A stretch of DNA of 16,954 nucleotides from Dehalococcoidia bacterium UBA5748 (GCA_002419135.1 DIFM01000021.1:1-16954), one strand, 5' to 3'; positions 1 through 7,438 are shown, counted from the stretch's first letter. Notes: generated by a model not told the origin, from the letters alone. Numbers and translations are program-made.

Positions 1-78
1 TGTGCCCAAATGGGGAAAATCCCCCCAAATAGGCCAAAAAGATGGGCAACAAGAGTGTAAAATGCGATAGAAAACGTA

Positions 79-144
79 AAAAAGCCGTTAATAAATTGAA
101 TTGAAAGAAGATATTTTTCAATTATACAGCACTACCGGCTTTTT
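79..144. repeat. Nested inverted repeat upstream of the AT-rich cassette
   Basis: Two perfect inverted repeats are nested. The outer arms, AAAAAGCCG at 79-87 and CGGCTTTTT at 136-144, match over 9 bp. The inner arms, AATTGAAA at 99-106 and TTTCAATT at 116-123, match over 8 bp with a 9-nt loop. The outer right arm ends in a T run, so it could act as a terminator for something entering from the left edge, or be a relic of a mobile element. No coding sequence was recognised in 1-225. The pairing is seen directly; the role is unknown. Confidence 0.5.
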
Positions 145-179
145 CAGAGGTTTCTTAAGGCAAAACAGATGATTATATA

Positions 180-208
180 TTGACTTTCGATTTTATAGTG
201 AATAAAAT
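180..208 (+). promoter_or_regulatory. Sigma70-type promoter of the three-gene AT-rich cassette
   Basis: TTGACT at 180-185 and TAAAAT at 203-208 are separated by exactly 17 bp. A start of transcription near 215 would leave a leader of about 25 nt before the preferred ATG at 241. AT-rich DNA produces promoter-like hexamers by chance, but the spacing and position directly before the first gene support a real promoter. Confidence 0.6.
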
Positions 209-240
209 TAAATACTTGATAAAGCATGGAAGGTTACTCT

Positions 241-840
241 ATGAAGGAAAAAATAATCCCCGTTTATAAGATTAATTTTAATAAATACAATTTTACTGAA
301 GCATCTCTGTTTACAGTGATAAAAGACACTGAGTTAATTACAGAATTAGAAAAGCACATAATTAATCCTAAAATTAATAAGCATACATACAAGTATGTCG
401 TAGGTAAAAGGAAATATTCTATATCCCTTGTAATAATTAAATTCCACAAGGAAAATGAAGTGTTTTTAAGATTAAGCTTTGAGCAAGTTGATCCGGTAGA
501 TTATGATAAAATAAAATTTGATAATTGTTTTATTAATATTTTAAACGTTTTGTGTTCATCCAATAAAGAAATTAAATTTATGTTTAGGGCCAAAGCCGTT
601 GCTGATAGTTCAATCATGAAATTATTACCTATTAATTTTGGTTACGGTGAATATAATCAAATAAGAGGAGTTACATTAACAAAGGTATTAGATAATAATA
701 TTTCTGCTAAAAACCTTCTAGAATTATCTGATGATGGAGAAAAACTCACAAGTGAAGTACAATATATGGTTGATTGTACTTGTTCCTCTGACTTGTTTAT
801 ATCACTATTTTTAAGGGCTAAAGAATTATCATTATTATAG
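241..840 (+). CDS. Hypothetical protein, first gene of a toxin-antitoxin-like cassette
   Basis: This 199-residue protein was not recognised as any known family. It begins MKEKIIPVYKINF and is rich in Lys, Asn, Ile and Leu. It has no signal peptide, no clear membrane segment and no catalytic motif that I can name. The middle (about residues 50-80) alternates hydrophobic and charged residues like beta strands. The ATG at 226 is also in frame, but GGAAGG at 228-233 lies 7 nt before the ATG at 241, so 241 is the better start. Twelve bases separate it from the HicB-like gene, so the two are probably co-transcribed from the promoter at 180-208. Base composition is far below the conserved genes (13 G+C in the 60 bases 481-540), which suggests horizontal acquisition. 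It may be a third component of the cassette or an unrelated passenger. Confidence 0.75.
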   Translation: MKEKIIPVYKINFNKYNFTEASLFTVIKDTELITELEKHIINPKINKHTYKYVVGKRKYSISLVIIKFHKENEVFLRLSFEQVDPVDYDKIKFDNCFINILNVLCSSNKEIKFMFRAKAVADSSIMKLLPINFGYGEYNQIRGVTLTKVLDNNISAKNLLELSDDGEKLTSEVQYMVDCTCSSDLFISLFLRAKELSLL

Positions 841-852
841 AAAGAGGGCACT

Positions 853-1401
853 ATGGAAATTCTAGACTACGTCTTTGATGCGTTCCCCGAAGAAAAATCA
901 AGAAAAGTAAAGGAAGCGGAATTAATACAGTTTAAAGACTTAACTCAAGCCTTTGCTAATAGAATAAGTGATAATTTAAATAAAGATATATCAGTCTGTA
1001 ATGCCAAAGACGTTTTATCATTTGATAAAAAGCGATTATCTATAGAAATTAATCCCCTCTTATTAATAGATAAATTGAGCGATAAAATAGATGAACTTAC
1101 GGAAAGAATAGGCGAGTTAAGTTATCAAATATATATTTCGTATATATTTGATTTGAATAGCGATATATATAGCCTTAAATATCCCATTCCAGTTAATATC
1201 GAGGAATCTTCTGATGAATATATTGCTAGTATTCCAGATTTATCTTTATATGCTCAAGGTGATAATGAGACCGAAGCAATTATTACCTTAAAAGATGAAA
1301 TTATTGCACTGTACTCTGATTTATTACAGGATAAAAATAATCTTGGTAAAATTCCTCAATCATGGAAAAATTCTCTTGAAAGCTTTATTGAAAAGAGATA
1401 A
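853..1401 (+). CDS. HicB-like antitoxin with an unrecognised N-terminal domain
   Basis: The protein has 182 residues. The C-terminal part, about residues 107-163, has the HicB-like pattern: KYPIPVNIEE strand, then DEYIASIPDLS, then an AQGDNETEAI turn and a helix LKDEIIALYSDLL. HicB domains usually sit in short antitoxins that bind the toxin and often regulate their own promoter. The first 105 residues match no family I recognise. Residues 62-93 include a probable coiled or helical stretch (LLLIDKLSDKIDELTERIGEL) that could mediate dimerisation. No typical helix-turn-helix or ribbon-helix-helix DNA-binding domain is obvious. AGAGGG at 843-848 precedes the ATG. The next gene starts 5 bp after the stop, the spacing expected for an antitoxin-toxin pair. 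Composition is AT-rich (15 G+C in 1021-1080). The HicB-like assignment is by motif only. Confidence 0.6.
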   Translation: MEILDYVFDAFPEEKSRKVKEAELIQFKDLTQAFANRISDNLNKDISVCNAKDVLSFDKKRLSIEINPLLLIDKLSDKIDELTERIGELSYQIYISYIFDLNSDIYSLKYPIPVNIEESSDEYIASIPDLSLYAQGDNETEAIITLKDEIIALYSDLLQDKNNLGKIPQSWKNSLESFIEKR

Positions 1402-1406
1402 AGACT

Positions 1407-1703
1407 TTGCAAATTTCACATAGAGAACTAGAACATGCAATTCAAACAAAAGTTCCATTTTCATCAAAAAGAACTGGAAAAGAAAATAATGCATGGATAG
1501 AAATCGATGGCATACAAGTAAGTAGGATAACTTTTCCTAAAACTAAAGGTAGCAATACGAGTTGTATAAGTACGGGATTAGAAAAGTCTATTCGTAATCA
1601 GCTTTGTCTTTCCAAAGAATTATTTAAAGACTTTATTAAATGTCCTCTTACACGCGAAAAATATATCGAAGAATTACGTTCTAAAAATTCTTTAAAAGAA
1701 TAG
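1407..1703 (+). CDS. Small HicA-like protein, candidate toxin
   Basis: This 98-residue protein starts at a TTG. An AAGAG at 1393-1397 lies 9 nt upstream, and no ATG in this frame gives a comparable product. The central part reads WIEIDGIQVSRITFPKTKG (residues 30-48). A helix containing SIRNQLCLSKELFKDFI then leads to a tail with CPLTREKYIEEL. The strand-strand-helix order and the phrase of the form RITFPK followed by a SIRNQL helix resemble HicA-type small RNA-binding toxins. It lies 5 bp after a HicB-domain gene, which strengthens that reading. However, the catalytic His that HicA carries in its first strand (G-S-H context) is not visible; only His5 and His10 occur. It could be a divergent toxin, an inactive derivative or a different partner family. 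Composition is AT-rich like its two neighbours. Confidence 0.5.
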   Translation: MQISHRELEHAIQTKVPFSSKRTGKENNAWIEIDGIQVSRITFPKTKGSNTSCISTGLEKSIRNQLCLSKELFKDFIKCPLTREKYIEELRSKNSLKE

Positions 1704-1740
1704 CATCTCGCCAATTTTTTTATTATAAAATTTTAAAACC

Positions 1741-1771
1741 ATAAAATACCCACTATAATTTAGTATTTTAT
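1741..1771 (+). terminator. Weak AT-rich hairpin after the cassette
   Basis: ATAAAATAC at 1741-1749 pairs perfectly with GTATTTTAT at 1763-1771 around a 13-nt loop, 37 bp after the stop of the toxin-like gene. A T-rich stretch follows. The stem has only two G-C pairs, so termination would be weak. It fits as the end of the cassette transcript before the rpsO promoter, but chance pairing in AT-rich DNA is possible. Confidence 0.35.
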
Positions 1772-1809
1772 TTACTTATCTTATTTAAACTCAAAACAAC
1801 CCTTTTAGT

Positions 1810-1838
1810 TTTACACTTATACTTACTTATGTTATAAT
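1810..1838 (+). promoter_or_regulatory. Promoter of rpsO-pnp-dapB-asd-dapA
   Basis: TTTACA at 1810-1815 and a consensus TATAAT at 1833-1838 are separated by exactly 17 bp, placing the transcription start near 1845 and leaving about 27 nt of leader before the rpsO start codon. This is the best sigma70-type match on the rightward strand and also marks the border between the AT-rich segment and the conserved genes. Confidence 0.8.
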
Positions 1839-1871
1839 TGCTCGTAATTTATGCAATACAGGAGTTAAGAT

Positions 1872-2135
1872 TTGGACAGCCAGACAAAGGCAAACATCAT
1901 CAATGAGTTCAAGCTTCATGAAGGCGATACAGGCTCAACAGAGGTACAGATAGCTGTTTTAACTGCCAGAATCAAGCAGTTGACGCGTCATATGACCGAA
2001 AATAAACATGACAATCACACCAAACGCAGCCTGCTTACTCTTATCGGACAGAGAAGACGTTTACTCGCCTATCTCAATAAAGAAGATGTAAACCGCTATA
2101 AGAGCCTTATTGAGCGACTCGGCTTACGCAAATAA
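1872..2135 (+). CDS. rpsO: 30S ribosomal protein S15
   Basis: S15 is a primary 16S rRNA-binding protein of the small subunit that organises the central domain and contacts 23S rRNA in a subunit bridge. The 87-residue product is near the usual 88-89. It shows the family core: EGDTGSTEVQIAVLT, then an RIKQLTRHM helix, and the signature helix around SLLTLIGQRRRLLAYL, with K and R residues for RNA contact. The start is TTG at 1872, with AGGAG at 1860-1864 seven bases before it. It lies directly before pnp (41-bp gap), the conserved bacterial rpsO-pnp order. In several bacteria S15 represses its own translation through leader structure; the leader here is only about 27 nt and shows no obvious fold. 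Confidence 0.97.
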   Translation: MDSQTKANIINEFKLHEGDTGSTEVQIAVLTARIKQLTRHMTENKHDNHTKRSLLTLIGQRRRLLAYLNKEDVNRYKSLIERLGLRK

Positions 2136-2176
2136 GTCCTTAAGTAAGTTCTTGTAAAGCAAATAAGGAGAAGCCA

Positions 2177-4354
2177 TTGACTACATCTCAATCTTTTGAG
2201 CGCATTATTTGCGGCAGAAAACTAACTTTAGAAACAGGAAAACTGGCATGGCAGGCCGGAGCCGCAGTTACTGTTCGTTACGGGGATACAGTTGTTTTAT
2301 CAACCGTCTGTGTCGCCCCCAAAGCAAGAGAAGGCACGGACTTCCTTCCGCTCACCGTTGATTACGAGGAAAGAATGTACGCTGCCGGAAAAATTCCCGG
2401 CGGTTTTCTGCGCCGCGAGGGACGCCCCAGCGAAGAGGCTATTCTAACCGACAGGTTGACCGACCGCCCGTTACGTCCGCTTTTACCGAAGGCGTGGCGC
2501 CGTGAAATCCAGCTTATTTCTACAGTTTTAGCCGTAGACAAGGAAAACGACCCGAGTATATTATCGGTTATCGGATGCTCGGCAGCGTTAAGTTTATCAT
2601 CCGTACCCTTCGAAGGCCCGGTGGGCATCGTACATGTCGGTTATATAAACGGGGAACTGGTTGTAAACCCGACAATGGTCGAACTTCAAACAAGCAAGCT
2701 GGACCTGATTATCGCCAGCACTAAAAAAGCTGTCATTATGATGGAAGCGGGAGCCAATGAAATTTCCGAAGAAATCTTCGCCCAGGCAATAAGAATGGGG
2801 CACGAAGCCAACCAGGAAATTATCGCACTACAGGAAGAAATGGCCCAGGCTCTGGGACAAGCTAAAGAGGAAGCGCCGGTTATTGAAATCAGCGCCGAGA
2901 CCAAAGAAGCGGTCTCCGCTTTTATCGGCGACAGATTGAACCGGGCTTATACCTTGCCGACCAAGGCAGAGAGAATCGAATCCATTGATAACTTAAAACA
3001 AGAACTTGTTGAAGCCCTCAAAGAGGAGCATTCGGAATTTGACATACTTGAGGCTTTTGACAGAGAAGTCAGAAAGCTCATCAGAGGAAATATCCTTACG
3101 AAAGGTGAGCGTGTCAGCGGACGCCAGTTAAATGAAGTTCGCCCTCTCAAATGCGAAGTTGGATTGCTGCCCCGTGTTCACGGCTCGGCATTGTTCTCAC
3201 GCGGAGAAACACAGATATTAACCGTTACCACGCTTGGACCAATCAAGAAAGAACAGCAAATAGACGGCTTGGGCTTCGATGAACCCAAGAGATATATCCA
3301 TCATTACAATTTCCCTCCTTTCTCCACCGGAGAAGCAAAGCGTGCCGGCGTCACCGGCAGGCGTGAATATGGCCACGGCGCACTGGCAGAGCGTGCACTG
3401 CTTCCGGTAGTACCTATTGATGAGGACTTCCCGTATACCGTAAGGCTGGTATCGGAAGCCTTAAGTTCCAACGGAAGCACCTCGATGGCAAGCTGCTGCG
3501 CATCGACTATGTCGTTAATGGATGCCGGCATCAAAATCAAAGCGCCGGTTGCCGGTATTTCCATCGGTTTGGTGACCGGTGAGGATGGCAAATATGCTCT
3601 TTTAACGGATATCGAGGGCATGGAAGATAATTACGGCGATATGGATTACAAAATAGCCGGTACTGCCGAGGGGATAACCGCGGTTCAACTGGATATGAAA
3701 CCCAAGGGTATCAGCGCTGATATTTTAATCGATGCACTGGGACAGGCTCGCGAAGCGCGTATGTTTATCCTTGATAAAATGCTGCAGACCATCGGAGAGA
3801 GCAAGGCGCAACTCAGCCCGTATGCGCCGCGTATGTATAAAGTAGCTATACCATCCGATAAAATAGGCACGGTTATCGGACCGGGTGGTAAAACCATACG
3901 CTCTATCGTAGAAGAAAGCAAAGCCACCGTTGATATCAACAACGAAGGAATCGCCATCATCGGTTCGGCTGACGAGGCTTCAGCCAGAAAAGCAATGGAA
4001 ATGATAGATGCCTTAATAAGAGATGTAGAAGTCGGAGCAATATATACCGGGAAAGTAACCCGAATTATGAATTTCGGCGCTTTTGTGGAGATTCTTCCCG
4101 GCAAGGACGGAATGGTGCATATCAGTGAGTTGGCTGATTACCGCGTCGACAAAGTCGAGGATGTGGTTAAAATCGGCGATGAAATAGCCGTTAAAGTGAC
4201 TGAAATCGACAACCAGGGCAGGGTCAATCTGTCCAGAAGGGCTGCTTTTTCCAACGCATCTGAAAAACCTGAAGACAGACAACCCCCCAGAAGAGACAAT
4301 TTCAGCCGGCCGCCGAACCGTTCAAACCCTCCGCAGAATAAACGCCGTTTCTAG
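2177..4354 (+). CDS. pnp: Polyribonucleotide nucleotidyltransferase (PNPase)
   Basis: PNPase degrades RNA 3' to 5' by phosphorolysis, releasing nucleoside diphosphates, and can add tails in reverse. The 725-residue product has the full architecture. The first RNase PH-like domain contains RREGRPSEEAILTDRL. An alpha-helical linker follows at about residues 210-300. The second RNase PH-like domain has GDMDYKIAGT with the acidic residues used for metal-dependent catalysis. Next come a KH domain with the GPGG loop at residues 568-571 and an S1 domain starting near residue 619 (TGKVTRIMNFGAFVEI). It ends in a Pro/Arg/Asn-rich basic tail. The start is TTG at 2177, with AAGGAG at 2165-2170 six bases before it. 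It is probably co-transcribed with rpsO upstream and dapB 18 bp downstream. Confidence 0.98.
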   Translation: MTTSQSFERIICGRKLTLETGKLAWQAGAAVTVRYGDTVVLSTVCVAPKAREGTDFLPLTVDYEERMYAAGKIPGGFLRREGRPSEEAILTDRLTDRPLRPLLPKAWRREIQLISTVLAVDKENDPSILSVIGCSAALSLSSVPFEGPVGIVHVGYINGELVVNPTMVELQTSKLDLIIASTKKAVIMMEAGANEISEEIFAQAIRMGHEANQEIIALQEEMAQALGQAKEEAPVIEISAETKEAVSAFIGDRLNRAYTLPTKAERIESIDNLKQELVEALKEEHSEFDILEAFDREVRKLIRGNILTKGERVSGRQLNEVRPLKCEVGLLPRVHGSALFSRGETQILTVTTLGPIKKEQQIDGLGFDEPKRYIHHYNFPPFSTGEAKRAGVTGRREYGHGALAERALLPVVPIDEDFPYTVRLVSEALSSNGSTSMASCCASTMSLMDAGIKIKAPVAGISIGLVTGEDGKYALLTDIEGMEDNYGDMDYKIAGTAEGITAVQLDMKPKGISADILIDALGQAREARMFILDKMLQTIGESKAQLSPYAPRMYKVAIPSDKIGTVIGPGGKTIRSIVEESKATVDINNEGIAIIGSADEASARKAMEMIDALIRDVEVGAIYTGKVTRIMNFGAFVEILPGKDGMVHISELADYRVDKVEDVVKIGDEIAVKVTEIDNQGRVNLSRRAAFSNASEKPEDRQPPRRDNFSRPPNRSNPPQNKRRF

Positions 4355-4372
4355 TATTAAAGGGGGTGTGAT

Positions 4373-5167
4373 ATGACACCGATACGTGTAGCAGTAAATG
4401 GCGCTTCAGGTAGAATGGGGCAGGAAGTGGTCAAGGCAGTCTGCCTTGACCATGACACACAGCTGGTAGGTGCGATTGAATCCAGAGTTTCCGATGAATA
4501 TTTAGCGTTACCGGACGGTTCGGGAACAGTACCCTTTTCATCGAATCTGGAGCAGATTCTCACCGATTGCCGTCCGGATGTCCTGGTCGATTTTACCGTC
4601 GCTTCCGTTTCTTTTCCGGCGGCTATGCTGGCACTGAAACACAAAGTCAATATGGTCATCGGCACTACCGGATTAAAACAGGATGAAATGAGCCGGATTG
4701 ACAATCTGGCTAAGGAACAGGGTGCAGGCGTAGTCTTGGCGCCCAACTTCGCACTCGGGGCAGTAATTATGACCTACCTGTCGAAGATTTCATCGAAGTA
4801 CTTCGATTATGCCGAAATCATTGAACTGCACCATCATCTTAAAGCAGATGCCCCCTCCGGAACTTCTATAAAAACAGCTATGGCGATAGCGGAAGGCAGA
4901 GAAGGAAAACCGGCAGGCACTATGCCGGAGCAAAAGGACACGGAAAGCCGTGGCAAGATGGTAAGCGGAGTCCCCATTCACAGCGTACGCCTGCCGGGAA
5001 TACTGGCAAGACAGGAAGTCCGCTTCGGAACGGCGGGACAGACTTTAAGCATTATTCACGATACCACCAGCAGAGAATGCTATATGCCTGGGGTACTTTT
5101 AGCAATTAAAGAAGTAATAAACCGCAAGGGGCTGGTCTTCGGGCTGGATACCCTTCTGGGATTGTAG
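4373..5167 (+). CDS. dapB: 4-hydroxy-tetrahydrodipicolinate reductase
   Basis: DapB reduces the product of DapA to tetrahydrodipicolinate with NAD(P)H in lysine and diaminopimelate synthesis. The 264-residue protein opens with the dinucleotide-binding segment VAVNGASGRMGQEV. Residues E151-T164 carry the family motif (E-x-H-H-x-x-K-x-DAPSGT), in which H153 and K157 correspond to the catalytic pair. The substrate-binding GVPIHSVRLPG and a C-terminal FGLDTLLG helix are also present. AGGGGGTG at 4361-4368 precedes the ATG. Asd begins 8 bp after its stop and dapA follows asd, so the three enzymes are encoded as a block, though not in pathway order. No lysine riboswitch is seen before it; the gap to pnp is only 18 bp, which implies transcription from upstream. 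Confidence 0.97.
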   Translation: MTPIRVAVNGASGRMGQEVVKAVCLDHDTQLVGAIESRVSDEYLALPDGSGTVPFSSNLEQILTDCRPDVLVDFTVASVSFPAAMLALKHKVNMVIGTTGLKQDEMSRIDNLAKEQGAGVVLAPNFALGAVIMTYLSKISSKYFDYAEIIELHHHLKADAPSGTSIKTAMAIAEGREGKPAGTMPEQKDTESRGKMVSGVPIHSVRLPGILARQEVRFGTAGQTLSIIHDTTSRECYMPGVLLAIKEVINRKGLVFGLDTLLGL

Positions 5168-5175
5168 GAGTCATT

Positions 5176-6204
5176 ATGAGAGGTTACAGAGTAGCGATTG
5201 TCGGCGCAACAGGCATGGTTGGACAGGAATTCATCAAAGTACTGGAGCAGCGCAATTTTCCGATTGACTCTATTGCCCTTCTGGCATCCGACCGCTCAGC
5301 CGGTAAAAAACTGTTTTTCAACCATCAGGAAGTTGAAGTTAAGGAAACCACGCCCGATTCTTTTAAGGGAATAGATATTGCTCTGTTTTCGGCAGGCGCT
5401 GAAATAAGCCGCTATTTTGCACCTATCGCCGCTCAGTCCGGTGCGGTTGTGGTAGATAACAGCTCGGCATGGAGAATGGACCCCAAGGTGCCTCTGGTGG
5501 TCCCCGAAATAAACGTGGAAGATATTAAGAAGCATAAAGGCATTATAGCCAATCCGAATTGCTCTACCATTCAGATGGTAGTAGCGTTATATCCGTTGCA
5601 TAAGAAAAACCCGATAAAACGTATTATCGCCAGCACATATCAATCGGTATCCGGCACGGGAACCGCTGCATTAGATGAGCTTACAAATCAATCGAAGCAG
5701 ATACTGAACGGGCAGACGGTTGTACCTCATGTTTATCCGCACCAGATTGCCTTTAACGTATTACCTGAAATAGACGTCTTTCTGGATAATGCCTACACTA
5801 AAGAGGAATGGAAAATGGTGGAAGAAACCAGAAAGATTATGCACGACGACAATATTGCCATTTCGGCAACCTGTGTCCGTGTACCGGTATTTATAAGCCA
5901 CAGTGAAGCGGTAACCGTCGAGTTTACCAATTCTATCACTCCCGACGACGCCAAACGTATTCTATCTCAGGCGCCGGGAGTAAAACTGACGGATGACCCC
6001 GCTATCAGCCTCTATCCGCAAGCATATTCAGCAGCAGGAACCGATGACGTATTTGTCGGACGCATCCGCACAGATGTTTCCCACTCTAACAGTCTGGTAA
6101 TGTGGATAGTCGCCGATAATATAAGAAAAGGAGCCGCTCTGAACACAATTCAAATTGCTGAAGAAATGATAAAAAGGGACTGGCTCCATCCTAACGGAGG
6201 TTAA
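5176..6204 (+). CDS. asd: Aspartate-semialdehyde dehydrogenase
   Basis: Asd reduces aspartyl-4-phosphate to aspartate semialdehyde with NADPH, the branch point to lysine/DAP and to threonine and methionine. The 342-residue protein starts with the nucleotide-binding motif VAIVGATGMVGQEF and has DNSSAWRM. The catalytic Cys is at residue 129 in NPNCSTIQMV. The substrate-binding segment ATCVRVPVFISHSEAV holds the conserved Arg and His. Length is in the usual 330-370 range. The AGGAG overlapping the dapB stop lies 5 bp before the ATG, implying translational coupling. The stop is 3 bp before dapA. Aspartate kinase, which supplies the substrate, is not in the window. Confidence 0.97.
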   Translation: MRGYRVAIVGATGMVGQEFIKVLEQRNFPIDSIALLASDRSAGKKLFFNHQEVEVKETTPDSFKGIDIALFSAGAEISRYFAPIAAQSGAVVVDNSSAWRMDPKVPLVVPEINVEDIKKHKGIIANPNCSTIQMVVALYPLHKKNPIKRIIASTYQSVSGTGTAALDELTNQSKQILNGQTVVPHVYPHQIAFNVLPEIDVFLDNAYTKEEWKMVEETRKIMHDDNIAISATCVRVPVFISHSEAVTVEFTNSITPDDAKRILSQAPGVKLTDDPAISLYPQAYSAAGTDDVFVGRIRTDVSHSNSLVMWIVADNIRKGAALNTIQIAEEMIKRDWLHPNGG

Positions 6205-6207
6205 ACT

Positions 6208-7104
6208 ATGAAGAAAGATTTTGGAAGACTTATAACTGCTATGGTGACGCCGTTTAAGGAAGACGGCTCACTTGATTATGAGCAGGCAAAAAAACTGGCG
6301 CTTGCTTTACTTGCCTCCGGAAGCGACGGTTTGGTTGTGGTCGGCACCACCGGTGAATCGCCTACATTGATTAGAGAAGAGGAGCTTCGTCTTTTTCGCG
6401 ATATTAAAGCGGTTGTCGGAGATAAAGGCTCGGTTATTGCCGGCACCGGCAGCAACAGCACACGCGAAGCCATTGAAACCACTCAACAAGCGGAAGAGTG
6501 CGGCGTCGATGCCTGCCTGCTGGTGGTTCCCTATTACAATAAACCGACACAAGATGGTTTATACAGACATTTCAAGGCTATAGCGGAGAACACTAATTTA
6601 CCCTGTATCCTCTACAATGTACCGGGCAGAACAGTCGCCAGCCTGTCATCCGATACTGTCATCAAGCTCAGTAAAATCGACAATATTATCGGGATTAAAG
6701 AGGCCAGCGGCAACTTTAATGAAATCAGCCGCATTATAGAGAATACCGACGATGATTTTCTGGTATGGAGCGGTAATGACAATGATACGCTGCCGATACT
6801 GGCATTGGGAGGTTACGGCGTTGTAAGCGTAGCGTCGAACATCATCGGAAATCAGATACGTGAAATGATAGACAATTTTGTAACCGGTGACACTGCAAAA
6901 GCGGCAAAAATACATCGCCACCTGATACCGTTAATCGACGTGCTTTTCAAAATCGCCAACCCGATTCCCATTAAATATGCCGTAAATCAAATCGGTTTCC
7001 GGGTGGGCAACCCGCGCCCGCCTCTGTACGAACCGGATGAAGCCACAGCCAACCTGATAAAAGAGACGCTGAAAAAATACAAGATGGACTTGCCGGTCTG
7101 CTAA
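6208..7104 (+). CDS. dapA: 4-hydroxy-tetrahydrodipicolinate synthase
   Basis: DapA condenses pyruvate with aspartate semialdehyde, the committed step of lysine/DAP synthesis. The 298-residue TIM-barrel protein has all key residues of the class I lyase family: T47 and T48 in GTTGESPTL, Y136 in CILYNVPGR, and the Schiff-base lysine K164 in GIKEASGN. YYNKPTQDGLYRHF is also typical. A GGAGG at 6196-6200, inside the end of asd, sits 7 nt before the ATG. This is the last gene of the rightward transcript; the inverted-repeat element begins 37 bp after its stop and no separate classical terminator was identified. If the organism lacks peptidoglycan, as cultured Dehalococcoides do, the pathway would serve lysine only; that is inference. 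Confidence 0.97.
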   Translation: MKKDFGRLITAMVTPFKEDGSLDYEQAKKLALALLASGSDGLVVVGTTGESPTLIREEELRLFRDIKAVVGDKGSVIAGTGSNSTREAIETTQQAEECGVDACLLVVPYYNKPTQDGLYRHFKAIAENTNLPCILYNVPGRTVASLSSDTVIKLSKIDNIIGIKEASGNFNEISRIIENTDDDFLVWSGNDNDTLPILALGGYGVVSVASNIIGNQIREMIDNFVTGDTAKAAKIHRHLIPLIDVLFKIANPIPIKYAVNQIGFRVGNPRPPLYEPDEATANLIKETLKKYKMDLPVC

Positions 7105-7141
7105 TAGAAGAAAAATCCGGAGCGGTGGGGAACAAAAAAAC

Positions 7142-7299
7142 GGCTTCCCTTGGGGGAAGCTGTCGAGCTTAGCGAGACTGATGAGGGTTTATTAAATGTA
7201 TTTAACCTCACATCCCCTTATGTTGAGTTCCCGCAAGCCGGACTAACAACCCTCATCCGTCATCTACTTCGTAAATGCCACCTTCCCCAAGGGGAAGGC
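7142..7299. repeat. MITE/REP-like element with imperfect terminal inverted repeats
   Basis: This element occupies much of the 358-bp non-coding gap at 7105-7462 between convergent dapA and purA. The left arm (7142-7189) and right arm (7248-7299) are imperfect inverted copies of about 50 bp. Read inward, both begin with a GC-rich hairpin and end with GATGAGGGTT. The left hairpin pairs GCTTCCC (7143-7149) with GGGAAGC (7154-7160). The right hairpin pairs CCTTCCCC (7281-7288) with GGGGAAGG (7291-7298). The 58-bp middle is AT-richer and has no reading frame I would accept. Short elements of this type are spread between genes in many bacteria and are moved by a transposase supplied elsewhere. It may also act as a terminator. 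I see nothing further in 7300-7404. Confidence 0.65.
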
Positions 7300-7404
7300 T
7301 TTAACCACCCCTCACCAGATGCTTCGTTCGACCAACACGAACTCAGCACGACAATAAGTAGCGACTAATGGTCATCCCTACGGTTGGAACAAATTTGATA
7401 ATTA

Positions 7405-7438
7405 TAAAGCAAAAGGCCCGGTTTATCGCCGAGCCTTT
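7405..7438 (-). terminator. Intrinsic terminator of purA
   Basis: On the leftward strand a 10-bp stem (arms at 7429-7438 and 7412-7421, one G-U pair) with a 7-nt loop is followed by a T-rich tract (TTTTGCTTT). It lies 24 bp beyond the purA stop. The opposite strand forms the same hairpin with one mismatch and a poorer T tract, so the main direction is leftward. Confidence 0.8.

Noticed and set aside
1..60. Possible hairpin between GGGGAAAATCCCC and the flanking TGCCC/GGGCA at the left edge
   Set aside because: The pairing is short and interrupted, and the sequence is cut by the window edge, so no function can be supported.
226..240. Upstream in-frame ATG for the first cassette gene
   Set aside because: GGAAGG at 228-233 overlaps this codon and sits at ideal distance from the ATG at 241; no ribosome-binding site precedes 226.
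7150..7368. 72-residue open frame between dapA and purA
   Set aside because: It starts inside the hairpin of the inverted-repeat element, runs across both arms, has no ribosome-binding site and no protein-like pattern.
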